DNA from: Lunularia cruciata
Taxonomy: Eukaryota > Streptophyta > Marchantiopsida > Lunulariales > Lunulariaceae
Assembly: GCA_948567375.1 (NCBI GenBank)
Contig: OX419759.1
Location: forward strand, 49,267,493-49,331,492
DNA: 64,000 nucleotides
Direction of reading: 5' to 3'
The position numbers were made by a program, and so were the translations under genes. Of this stretch, positions 53,940-64,000 are shown piece after piece. Under the pieces are notes generated by a model that had not been told where the DNA came from, ran no database searches, and worked only from the letters and a program-made list of their open reading frames with translations. Numbering within the stretch: position 1 is the stretch's first letter; each line of letters starts with the position of its first letter.

Positions 53940-55320
53940 TTCTAAAAGATTTTTTTAGTTTGCCTATGGATGATTCTCACAAGTTCAAGCAAGTACATTT
54001 GGTGAAGATTAATATGAGAAGATAATATTTATCTCCAAATTACATCTTTAGTTTAGTTCCTATAGGTCAACAAGTATTGATAGTAAGTTTTAAATCTAGT
54101 ATTGTTAGTGCATCTAATGATGGTGCTCTTGTTGGATATAGTCTTATACTAATGGTCCAATTGTAAGAAGTGATGCAGCACCAAGGTTTGGCTTATGGTG
54201 GAGTTTTTCTAATTCGAAAGGTAGAACTATCAAGGAGAACAATTTGACAAACCAAGGAGCTTGCAAGAATTCTAATGAAAGGTTTGAGAAAGCATATGAG
54301 AGGCATACATTTACATTAGATGAATGATCAATTTCTCTCAAAGGAGTGTTTGAAGCATGAGTTATATTGTTTGGTATGGGATACTAGACATAAGAGCCAC
54401 AACATAGAATACATAATGTCAATCTTATTACAAGTGATCTCATTAACTTTAGCAGTTGTTTTCAATTTGGCGGAGTGTCTTGAGCTCATATAGTTAATGA
54501 AATGATTGTGACATCTAGATTTAGTAAGGAGATCCCATCTAAAATAGTTGTTTCTTCTAGGGTGTAGTAAAGCATAGCATATAAATTGCAAGGGGAGAAT
54601 GGATAGCCACAACCTCATGGAGTGAGTGAAAGGCTTAATACACAAAAATCCTTACCTTTTTTTTTTTTCAACAAGTAGCATAGAGTGGTAATGTTACTTG
54701 TTGGACTTGTGGTGGTGCTCACCATAAGGAAAGTACACTAAAGGGTAGTGCTCATAGTACATTTGGAGCACTAGATCTAGCCCAAATGTTGTTTGATCAT
54801 TACCACATATTTGGTTGCCATAGTAAATGATGGTTTGACTCACACCAAAAGTGTGCGACATCGTAGTGCTCTTATGGAAAGAGGCCAAAGAGCAATGAGT
54901 CATAGAGAACAAGGTGTTAAATGTGATGGTAGAGGATCTACGCTTGGTAGGACTACAATACTTACTCTTACTTCTAATATAGTCATGGTTATTAGGATTG
55001 AGCAACTCGAGCAAAAGATTGGCTATTATGGTTATAGCTCAAAATCAAATTTAGGTATTAAGTCTATATCTTGTGATGGTGATATGTATCTCCTTGACTT
55101 CATGTGTAGATTTGCACAAGCAAATACATCCATTGCAATGATTAGGAGTGTACTACATGCTCTTGAGCCTAAGAACGCATTAAAAAGTGAAGTCTCAAAC
55201 TTTGAGAAGTATAATCTATTCCAAGATATATATTTTAAATTTTTGCTTATTGGATTTCCTCTTGTAAAAAATCACAACATAATGTACGGTCAACCTGACC
55301 TAAACTTGCCAATGGGTTGA
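53940..55320 (+). pseudogene. Decayed Gag-like gene of family-4 element, copy K
   Basis: Aligns with J (3130-3718 joined to 10321-10560). The zinc-knuckle segment TCWTCGGAHHK is at about 54703-54735, but the last C is lost (AGT). A later open stretch, 54793-55320, reads on from there; its similarity to J is short and the rest is unrecognised. K lacks the element A insertion and so shows the original joined state of J. Confidence 0.55.
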
Positions 55321-55481
55321 TTCCAAGGAAAACAAAAATACCATTAAATAACCCACAAAACAACTATTAAGACCTTAACAAAACCCTAAAACCCCACATA
55401 TAGGAGATATTGCTAGACAAGTCCCACTTCCCTAGTCTTTCATAATTTCTAAGTCATTCTAGACCTCATCCATAGTTTATG
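55321..55481. other. Short spacer before element F
   Basis: AT-rich, contains 'aaaccctaaaacccc' (55381-55395), telomere-like words but only one or two units. Nothing else. Confidence 0.35.
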
Positions 55482-55914
55482 TGTAACAATATGGAGTTAG
55501 CATACAAGTTAGTAGAGGCTAATGAATTAGCAGATATGCTAATTAGCCAAGAATTCTAAGAATGTTCTAAAAAAATCTTTTAAAATGTTCTTGATACTTT
55601 CCAAGTATCAAGTAATGTGTACATTATGTAGGTGGATTCTAGAATGAAGCTTCTTGGGAAACTTCCCGATTAGCTTAGCTTGCACACCAAGTAGATAACT
55701 TCTAGAAAGAAGCTTCTTGAGAAGTTTCTTGGCTAGCTTAGTTTACGTTCTAAGAATGTGACTTCTAGAAAGCTTCCTTAGAAGCTTCTCAAGAACTTTG
55801 CATATTCTTTATAAATACCAAAGCTTAAGTTCATGCTATGCATTTGGAGTTTTTTCATTTAAGAGTCCAAATGTGATCTTCCACTCCAATCTTCCATTCT
55901 CCTATTTTTCTCTT
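55482..55914 (+). repeat. 5' LTR of element F
   Basis: Matches the two halves of the E LTR, with the same AAGCTTCTTGAGAAG-type units and a TATA-like 'tataaatacc' near 55811. The 3' boundary is blurred by the deletion that joins it to gag. Confidence 0.7.
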
Positions 55915-57345
55915 TATTTTGAAGTTACAAATTCAAGATGAACAAAGCAAGATTGTCTTGACTTCAAGCCAATTGCATGGAGTGGTAAAACAATGATGGA
56001 AATTTTGAGTAGAGCAAGCTAAACAATAGTTTGTTAAGCCAATCTTGACATGCAAGAATTCAAGAGTGCAATAATTAGGAAATTCCAAGTTGTAAATGCC
56101 ACACAAGCCACACAAGAGAAAATGGCAAAATTGAAGCAAATTTTTTTTGTAAGGAACTACATCACTGAATTCCAAGTGTAATACTCCGAGGACAAGAGAA
56201 GAGAGAAAACACATATTTCACACTCAATCATCCGATGCCCCAAAAGAGCACCTTCTCTTTATTATAGAGACAGAGAGGGTCTCCTCCAAGCAAGCTCCAC
56301 CATAGGATTAGGCACACAGATAGGTGACATGTCAGCAAGCTCCACCCTTGGATTACTTACTTGGATGGATGACATGTTGGTCTTGGTCCTATCTGGTTGG
56401 TCAAACAAGCTTTGACCGGAGGGAATCTTTTAGGGAATCATCCTATAGGAATCTCATAATCATGTGGGTGAGGAACCATTGGAAAGCTCTCGATGAGACA
56501 AAGCAAGGGGGAGGGAAGGCCAACTTTTCCTCATGTGGGAGGGGAGGGAGGGGGGGGAATCTGCACATTTTTTAGGCCTAATTCATCCATTTAGGTCTCC
56601 AAAATTGTCTTCAAAGATTTCAAGCATATTTTGATTCCTACTCTATAAGTAGAAGTCCACTTTTGGTGATATCTCTTTCTGATCTGTTTAGTCCATCATG
56701 TGTAACATTGTTCCAGATGCTACCTAACCAATTCTCACATTTAAATCATATGTCTAGCTATTTGTTCTAAGGTTTTCAAGTCTATTTTGATTTCTACACT
56801 ATTAGTAGAAGTACTATTTTGGTGATACTTCTATTTGATCTATTTTGACCATCATGTATAATATCATTCCAGATGTTACCAAACCAAATTTCACATCTAG
56901 ATCATATGGCTAGTTCTTGGTATTACACCAAGATACCGTATTGCAAATTCTAGAGACATTAGAAATGAGATTCTAGATTAATTTCTGAGTTGCTTGAAAT
57001 CATGCACCATATTGGAAGTGATCATGTAGGAATCTAAATACTTGGAGGAAGCCATGCAATTGGTTGAGATCTTTGATTCCTTGGTTATCACAACTTGGTC
57101 TTGATCTCAACTTTCATAAAACCTACCAACACACTACACACGATTGGAGGAGCCAACACTAATGGAGATTGATGTTGCCCAGTAAAGACCACTTGGCATT
57201 ATAGATAGGAAGAGACTATAATAAAATGGTGGTTGTTTTTATTGTCACCAAATTGGACATCGCATTATTGAATGTCTACTCAAGAATGAACAACCTTGAC
57301 AAATCACCCAAATGGAGTTTGTGGAACATGATGATCAATGAAACA
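55915..57345 (+). pseudogene. gag: gag of element F, interrupted
   Basis: Colinear with E gag from 'caagatgaacaaa' on; the N-terminal domain is deleted. The zinc knuckle CFYCHQIGHRIIEC is intact at 57234-57275. Between 56177 and 56927 a solo LTR splits the gene within 'ttccaag/ataccgta'. Many stops. Confidence 0.75.
56177..56927 (-). mobile_element. Solo LTR, family 1, in element F
   Basis: Complete minus-oriented LTR with perfect target duplication CCAAG (56172-56176 and 56928-56932). No internal region. G run near 56543-56558. Confidence 0.95.
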
Positions 57346-57870
57346 AAGAATCCCAATAGGAAATATCTAGCCATATGCTATGAATCTTCTTAGTTCCAAT
57401 GGATTGAAGGCTCAACCTATGCAAATTTCTTCCCTTGCAAGGTATGATATTTGATTGTGATTGTATAATTTTGGTTGATTTTGGGAGCTAAGAGAATTAC
57501 ATGTCCATGTAATTAGCAAGGGAATTAGGTGTTCCTATCAAGCCAAAATTTGAAAGTAGATTGATGATGGCAGATGGTAGAAAAGGTTACGCATTTTTTA
57601 TCTCACATCTTGTTACATTCAAGATTAGGAAAGAGTATATAGAATGAATGAGGTTTGCAATAATATTGCTACACTATAATGTCATTCTAGATCTACCTTG
57701 GCTTGGATGTCATAAGGTTCAATTTGATTTGACCCAATGATAAATTCAAGTACAACACCAAGGTAAGAATTACAAATTAGGTTATCTTACATCTCTAAGT
57801 AAGACATCTAAGAATAGTTTGTCCCAAAATGGAAAATTTATCAATAAAGCAATTATAGAGTAAGCTTTAG
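57346..57870 (+). pseudogene. Protease region and linker of element F
   Basis: Active-site segment ILVDFGS followed by a TAA, matching the DFGSS of E. HNVILDLPWLGCH-like motif near 57675. The linker has one copy of the SQ-GKF unit that is triplicated in E. Confidence 0.7.
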
Positions 57871-57899
57871 ATGAAGATATTTTTTATTATTTTTTGTGG

Positions 57900-58900
57900 A
57901 TCAAGCTGATTGTGCAAGGAGAATTTAATGAGGCCAAAAGCCTCATCAAACAATGGTTGATTAGATAGTTCAAAAGTTTGCAAATATGTTTCCACATGAT
58001 CTATTGAAGGAGTTACTCTTTAATTGAGATATCATGCCTTTAAAGATCAAGCTATTGCTAAATAGTACTCTTGTGAATAGACCAATTTATAGGCTCTCAC
58101 AAAAGGAGTTAGAAGAGTTTTGAAAAACACTAATAGAGTTATTGGAAAAAGATTTCATACAGCATAATGCATCTCCATGGGGAGCACCAATATTTATTGT
58201 ACCAAAGAAGGATGGAGGACTTTGATTCTATATTGACTACCATGGTCTTAATAAACAAACCATGAAGAATGCATATCCCTTGTCTCAAATTGATGACTTG
58301 CTAGATCAATTGAGCAAAATACAATACTTCTCTATGTTGGATCTTTGAAGCAAATTATTGGCATATTTCCATTGATAAGGAGGATGTGCAAAAGATTAAA
58401 TTTTGTACAAGGTATGGATATTTTTAAATGGAGAATCTTATCTTTTGGCTCACTAATACTACGATAGTCTTCATGGATCAAATACATCAATTGTTGGACA
58501 TGGCTATTAAATTAATGCATGGTGGTGTTCTTAGATGGTATTTTAATCTATAGCAAGATGGAGGCAAAACACCAAAATCACATACAAGAAATCCTAAGAT
58601 AATATTTTTTCTTATAATATCAATAGAAATTTTATTACAAAAAGTCAAAGTTTACCTTTTGGCAAAAGGAAGTTACCTTCTTGGATCATAAGGTCTTGTC
58701 AGAGGGGATCAAGATGGAAAAGGAAAAAAATCAAGGCTAATATTAAGTGGCCTACTCTAGAGAATGCCATAGAAATGTGATCATTTCATGGATTAGTAAA
58801 TTTTGACCGATGATTCATCCACTACTATACTCATGTGGCCACACCATTGACTAATCTCTTGAGGAAGACCTCAAAATTTTAATGGATCACTAAGCACAAA
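57900..58900 (+). pseudogene. Reverse transcriptase of element F
   Basis: Recognisable in pieces: FIVPKKDGG, then [24 protein letters not shown], a broken palm (the LDD site is degraded to a LDG-like sequence near 58530) and thumb FWQKEVTFLDHKV. Many stops and indels. Confidence 0.75.
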
Positions 58901-59275
58901 GAAGCATTTATGAAACTGGAGCATATGGTGTCCTTACAACCCATTCTTCAACCATATGATCCTCAACTACCTTTGTGTTGTTGATTTTGATGCTTTTAAC
59001 TTTGCCATTGGTGCAATATTGTAATAGGAATTTCAAGATGGGTTACATCCCATTCCATCCCATATTTTTTCACCAACTAAACACCATAGAAAAAAATTAC
59101 TTTACTTGGGATCAAGAACAACTAGCAGTGGTATATGCCACAAGGGTATGGAAACATTTATCTCTTTGGGAGACAAGTGATCATGCAAATTGATCATAAA
59201 CCTTTGTTGCAAACACTACATTTAGAGCACATGAAAAGTAAACATCATCAATTGGAGGAAAAATTGTTTGACATT
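58901..59275 (+). pseudogene. RNase H of element F, 5' part
   Basis: VDFDAFNFAIGAIL, then EKNYFTWDQEQLAVVYATRVW and MQIDHKPLLQTLHLEHMKS. Split at 59275 by the insertion; resumes at 61197 with LEYKPSRFHVI-like sequence. Confidence 0.75.
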
Positions 59276-61191
59276 TGTGGTACCCACATTTTTCATTTTT
59301 GACGAGTTTTGAAGAAGAAATGCCTTGTTTAAACCAAATTGAAACCAAATGGAGAAGAAATGAGGGGAAACTTGTGTTTTGATCAGGCCTGAGGAAGTAG
59401 ACTTCATGTTGGAGGAAGAAGGACTTGGACTGGATCAAACCCGAAGAAGCTTACTTTGTGTCATAGGAGGAAAAACTCGGATCAGACGTTGAAAGAGGGC
59501 AGACCCGAAGAAGAAATAGAAGTTGCAGGTCAGGATTCTTGCGGGGGCCATATCTCAGTGACCACAAGTCCAAATCAAGCGTGCTATATCTTGTTAGAAG
59601 CGTCTCGTTTAGGGATTTTCATTTCCACCAAAATCGCAAAGTTTGGAGGTCTGTAGAAGAAGTTACAAGCATTTGAAGTTTCTGAAGTAGATGTACTTTG
59701 GGTTATTGTCTTCCGGTCAATGTTACTTTGGACTTCGTATTTTGTACTTTGGACTTCGGGTTTACATGACTTCGGGTCATGAGACTTCACCTCAAGAAAA
59801 ATTTGATTCAACTCAAGGACATCGAACCTCGGAGTGCAATGAAAGTGACTTCAAGAATCTTGGCAAAGGCATTAGAGAGAGTTAGGATAGAGAAAGAATA
59901 GATAGTTAGGATACCCATGACTTCAATTTCAGTTATGATTGAAGATGGAATATGAATTGAAGGAGAAGTAGCAAGAGTGAATAAACCCAAAGTGCCGGAT
60001 CAGACAGTAAGTGTCTTCGGGTCAGTTACATGAGTGGTTGGGGAAAGTGGGTTCCCAAATTGAAGGTGTAGATAGTGTATTCATGCTTTCAATTACAATT
60101 CTTGCTGATGACATAGTAGAATTAGTAAAGGAATTGATAGTAGTTAGACCCGAAGTAAGAGAGATAGGAGTGCGGGTGTCTTTGGATTTGGCATTTGACA
60201 CTTTAGAGAATAATGGGTCGGGAGATAGAGATTTAGAAGGATTACTTGTGATAGGAATTGTAGATCAGAGTGGAGAATTAGTAGAATCGGTAGAGGAATT
60301 AGAAGATATGAAACCCGAGGACAGAGTAGTAGGAAGTAAATTTACTTCTGGTTTGGGTTTGAAAGCCAAAGAAGAAGTAGACATCGGATCGGAGAAGTAA
60401 CAGATTTGAGATTTGAAGAGGCAGATATGAAGAGGTGCATTGTCATTTTGGATCTGCAGGTTAGAAAAGTTGTTGTAGAACGGTATAGTTGTTAGAACTG
60501 TTGATTTGTTCACTATTTAAGAGTGGCATTCGCATTATTATGTTGTTCAGTGCTCATAATTTCTGAGAATAGATAAAGCGAAGTGTTGTGAAGTACTGCT
60601 CGTTGCTTGAGCTTAATTCCGAGTATCGATGTTGTACTTGTGTTTGTGAGTGTGTGGAGAAATTCAAAGTGCAAGTCAAAGTGTTTGTTGGATGTTGGAT
60701 TCCGCAACCTTGATCTTCATTCCGTGTGTTTGATCTCGAGTGAAGTGCAATCGGAACAATGCCTTGACAGATCTGAGAGGAATTGTAGTGTTGGTAGTAT
60801 TCTGCATTTGTGAGTGTAGTGCGAGGTTGATGTGAAGCAATTTTGATTGAGGAAGTTGTGCCTTCAGTGGAGGGGTGGAACACAATTCTGAGGCAAAGTT
60901 GTTTTACAGTGAAGTGCCATTTTTGGGAGAGCCTGAATCATCATAATCAAGATTGTTTAGAAAGATTTGATGGAGTTGTGATTAAGGAGTGTGAATTTGT
61001 GACAAGACTGCGAGTCAGTGCTTGTTACTCTCTTCTGGGTGTGGTTTCTACCTAAGAGATTAAAGACGCAACCAAGAAGAACTACATGTTACTATTTGAC
61101 TTTGTATTTGACCAATTCTGACTCATATCTCTGTGGGAACAAACTTTACTTACCCGATTACTGCAAAAGTGATATTTGCCGGGTTGTCACA
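59276..61191. mobile_element. Solo long LTR (about 1.9 kb), separate family
   Basis: An insertion with ends TGTGGTACCCAC...GGTTGTCACA, starting TG and ending CA, flanked by perfect 5-bp duplication ACATT (59271-59275 and 61192-61196). Removing it restores the RNase H of element F to match E. No RT, integrase, primer site or polypurine tract is seen inside. Its composition is richer in G than its surroundings, with repeated 'acttcgggt' phrases (59755-59780). A 129-codon open frame (60011-60400) and others occur but show no known domain. The best reading is a solo LTR; a non-autonomous element is possible. Strand unknown. Confidence 0.85.
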
Positions 61192-61552
61192 ACATTGAAC
61201 TTGAATACAAACCAAGTAGATTCCATGTCATCTCCAATGCTCTATTATGATAACTTGATTTGAAGACTCATCTTGAATCATCATAGTGGCAATTACAACA
61301 ATGTCAATTGACTCAAAAGTCCAAATTGAATTTAGGACCACTTAACAACAAGACCTTTTCTTTAAGATGGTACAAAGTCATCTTTTAGCACACAATAAAG
61401 AATACAACTCTTCCTCCTTCAAGGAAGGCCTTCTATTTTATGAGAATTTGGTCTATATTCTAGCCAAGGATGATCTACGACTCATCGACCTTCAAGAAGC
61501 CCATGACTTACCAATCACCAATCACATGGGTGTAGATAAGACCTTGGGTACC
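61192..61552 (+). pseudogene. RNase H end and integrase zinc region of element F
   Basis: Continues as in E: the C-terminal RNase H motif, then the linker, YNSSSFKEGLLFYENLVY, LQEAHDLPITNHMGVDKTLG and GT, where element H begins. Confidence 0.75.
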
Positions 61553-62307
61553 TATAAATACTCTAAGGACAAGAGAACTCTTCAAGAGAGATACAAGAGA
61601 GAAAATACAAATTTCATACTCAATCCTCCAATGCTCCAAAGGAGCACCTTCTCTTTATTATATAGCCAAGGAGGATCTCTTCTAAGGAAGCTCCACCATA
61701 GGATTATGTACATAGATAGGTGACCTGTCAGCAAGCCCCACCTTTAGTTTACTTGCTTGGATGGGTGACATGTTGGTCCTGGTCCCATTTGGTTGGTCAA
61801 ACAGGCTTTTGACCAAAGGGAATCTTTTTAAGGAATCTCCTTGTAGGAATCTCAAAATCATGTGAATGAAGTACCATTGGAAAGCTCTCGGCAAGACAAA
61901 CCAAATGGAAGGAAGGCCAGCCTTTCTTTGGTTGGGGAGGTATCTACACAATTTTGAGGCCTAATTCATCTGTTTAGGCCTCTAAAATTGCCTTTGTAGT
62001 TTTTAGGCCTATTTTGGCTTCTGCACTATTAGTAGAAGTGCTCTTTTGGTGATATCTCTATCTGATCTACATTCTTTGTCATGTGTAATATACTTCTAGA
62101 TGTTACCACTCCAAGTCTCACTTCTAGATCACATGCTTAGCTATTGATTCTAAAGTCTCCAAGCATGTTTTGGTTTTTGGCCTAGTAGAAGTACCCTTTT
62201 GGTGATACCTCTTGCTTATCTACTTAGTCCATCATGTATAACATCCTTCCAAATGTTATTAAACCAAATTTCATCTCTAAATCATCTATCTAGCTATTGG
62301 TATTACA
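61553..62307 (-). repeat. 3' LTR of element H
   Basis: The plus-strand start is altered (TATAAATACTCT for TGTAATACTCC) and the end is GGTATTACA. TATA site near 61658. Aligns throughout with other family-1 LTRs but with more differences. Confidence 0.85.
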
Positions 62308-62309
62308 AA

Positions 62310-62323
62310 CCTCCTTCCTTTTA
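62310..62323 (-). other. Polypurine tract of element H
   Basis: Minus strand AAAAGGAAGGAGG next to the LTR. Confidence 0.7.
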
Positions 62324-64000
62324 AGACAATGTCCTTGTTTTGAAGCTATTGCTCAAAGATTTCACTAACACTGGTGCGTGTGGCAAGTTAACTATTGGCT
62401 CCCATGTCACCTCATACAAGGAGTATTTCAATGTACAAGTATTCCACACATGGATGGTGAGTACACCGGATGCGCTTCTAGAAATTGTATTCAACTTCAT
62501 ACTCCTTTATATCATCAACCGGGGTTGGACAAGGTTGACTTTCTTGAATGGAAGAGAAGTGGAGCAGCTGGAGAGCATATCAACATAATAAGAAAACATG
62601 AAACATCATGTGGATCTTCATATGTGCCAGGAGTGTGAGATGATAGGCCACGGCTCTGATGCAACAAAGGATAGAGAAAGGTCCAATAAAACAAGGTTTG
62701 AGCTTATGAGGACCAACTAACTTGAGGTTGGTAAACTAGACTTGATCTCCCACATTGAACTTCATGTGTTGGCGGTGTGCATTTGCATATTGCTTCTTCC
62801 TATTTTGGGAGACTTGTAACTTGTTTTGGCGTGCTCTCTCCCATGTTGAATTCTAGAAACAAAAGTGTTGACAACTTCCACCTTAGTAGCCACCGGATGG
62901 ATTTTCATCAAGCTTGAAGGTGTGAAAGGATGCTCTCCATACATGAGATAGAATGGTGTGACTTGTGTGGAGGCATTCACTAAATTGTTGTTTGCAAATT
63001 CCACCAATGGGAGTAAGGTGTCCCACCTCTCTTGCTCATCTAAAGTAAAACCCCAAAGCATGTCCTCAATAGTGTGATTTTCCTCTTTGTTTGTCTATTG
63101 GTCTGTGGATGGTAAGCTATGGACATAGCTAATTTGGTTTTGAAGAACCCAAATAGTGTTCTCCAAAACAAAATAGTGAATTGAGTATCTCTATCTATGA
63201 TGAGCACAAGACAAGCCATGATGGGAAAAGACTGCATCTAAGTACAATTGAGCTAGTTGCGGGCAATCACATCCTTGGTGGTAGGACATACATGAATCAT
63301 TTTGCTGAGTTGGTCAACAAGGACTATGATGGAATCAAACCCAGAGGTGGTCTTGGGCAATTCAAAAACCAGATCTATGCTTACCTATTCCCAATGTCGT
63401 GTAGGAGTGGGGAGAGGTTGGAGGAGTCCTATGGGAGCTTGATTAGAGGCTTTATTTTGTTGAAAAATTAGGCAACTCCAAACATATTCCATCACATTGT
63501 TACTCATCTTGGGCTAATAGTAATGGCATTTGATTGCATCTAAGGTCTTGTCCATTCCAAGGTGACCTACAATGGCAGAATGATGACATTCTGCTAGGAT
63601 GGTGGTTCTTAGATCCGTATCATCGGAGATCCACAACCTACCCTCATAGAAGGTGAGTCCTTGGGTGCTAGTGATGCCTTTGGATGATTGAACACCTACA
63701 ATCTATGAATTAGTTTTTGCAGCAACAAGAATCTTGGGCCAAAATTCAGGGTTCATCTTGATTTCCACCACCAATTGTTTGCCATTCGCATTCAAGTGAA
63801 TGCATCTACAAGTTGCTTCTTGCCTTCTACATATGTGATTGTCATATTGAATTATTGTCTCCATTTTGCCCACCAAATTTATTGATGAGAAAGATCCTTT
63901 TGTGTCTCAAGGTAGACTAGAGGTTTGTGGTCCATCTCTACCACAAATGCCTTCTCACCCAAATAGTGCTTCCAATGCTTGGTTGCAAGGACAATGGCTC
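62324..64000 (-). pseudogene. pol of element H: RNase H, integrase and degraded C-terminus
   Basis: From high to low coordinates: an RNase H piece at the edge (ETDHKPLVYL region near 63920), the integrase zinc region near 63480-63600, the core with LIIDRDTQF (63200) and YHPQTNRQTKRK (the catalytic E has become K), LVEFANNNLVNASTQVTPF and MYGEHPFTPSSLMKI (62930). The chromodomain region (62350-62550) is badly damaged. Stops and shifts throughout. Confidence 0.8.

Larger units (their letters stand above)
55482..61552 (+). mobile_element. Element F: Ty3/gypsy, family 2, nested and truncated
   Basis: Second copy of the E family: LTR start TGTAACAATATGGAG at 55482, then gag, protease, RT, RNase H and integrase in the same order. 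The LTR end, primer site and gag N-terminus are deleted. Two solo LTRs lie inside it (56177-56927 and 59276-61191). It is cut in the integrase zinc region at 61552 by element H. More decayed than E. Confidence 0.85.
61553..64000 (-). mobile_element. Element H: family-1 chromovirus, 3' part, runs off the window
   Basis: Minus-strand element: LTR 61553-62307, polypurine tract 62310-62323, then coding sequence homologous to A/B pol up to the window edge. Inserted in element F next to GTACC (61548-61552); the other flank is outside. More diverged than A and B. Confidence 0.85.

Noticed and set aside
54793-55320. 175-codon frame as a host gene
   Set aside because: It follows directly from the decayed Gag zinc-knuckle region of copy K and its start is internal; no domain recognised.
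55381-55395. Interstitial telomere repeat (AAACCCTAAAACCCC)
   Set aside because: Only one or two imperfect units; no array.
60011-60400. 129-codon frame as a gene
   Set aside because: It lies wholly inside an insertion with LTR-like ends and target duplications, and has no recognisable domain.

Overview
The window looks like nuclear DNA of a land plant. A bryophyte such as a moss is my best guess, from the LEA gene style and the AT-rich, retrotransposon-packed setting, but nothing here proves the species. Almost everything outside a central island of about 9 kb is LTR-retrotransposon DNA at different stages of decay. I find no rRNA gene, no convincing tRNA, no CRISPR array and no bacterial-type element.

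Layout. 0.1-1.0 kb: decayed Myb/SANT-like DNA-binding pseudogene (minus). 1.26-3.72 kb: old long-LTR-like repeat and Gag relic (family 4), split at 3.72 kb by element A, a full-length Ty3/gypsy chromovirus (3724-10320, 5-bp target duplication ATAAC); the split Gag resumes at 10321. 11-17 kb: relics of another Gag family (family 5, both strands), a degraded family-3 LTR and a palindromic block. 17.1-22.1 kb: element E (family 2), its LTR split by a solo family-1 LTR and its 3' end lost inside integrase. 22.5-24.6 kb: two purine-rich minisatellites (87 bp and about 105 bp). 25.3-26.8 kb: two family-3 LTRs in inverted orientation around a chromodomain scrap. 26.1-29.65 kb: 3' part of element C (non-chromoviral Ty3, minus). 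29.65-35.78 kb: element B (family 1, minus), without its reverse-transcriptase core. 36-44 kb: LTR fragments, a 58-bp purine-rich array, an inverted family-4 repeat, a lone family-3 LTR and unrecognised AT-rich DNA. 44.15-53.2 kb: non-repetitive island with two divergent group-3 LEA genes (50.30-52.41 kb), the only host genes I can model fully. 53.4-53.76 kb: extremely AT-rich. 53.9-55.3 kb: second family-4 relic. 55.5-61.55 kb: element F (family 2), carrying two solo LTRs with perfect target duplications, then interrupted at 61.55 kb by element H (family 1, minus), which leaves the window.

How the parts relate. The nesting gives an order of events: J, then A; M, then E, then the solo LTR at 17263; F, then the solo LTRs at 56177 and 59276, and H. 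Most in-frame stops in A, E and F look like CAA/CAG/CGA codons after C-to-T change, as expected for methylated, silenced plant elements. Families 1 and 2 share a -1 gag/pol overlap and a recurring N-terminal Gag motif that is tandemly duplicated in family 1. A and B also share several gag stops although they are independent insertions. The two LEA genes have the same two-exon design and share an intergenic promoter with ABRE/G-box sites, which points to ABA or desiccation control.
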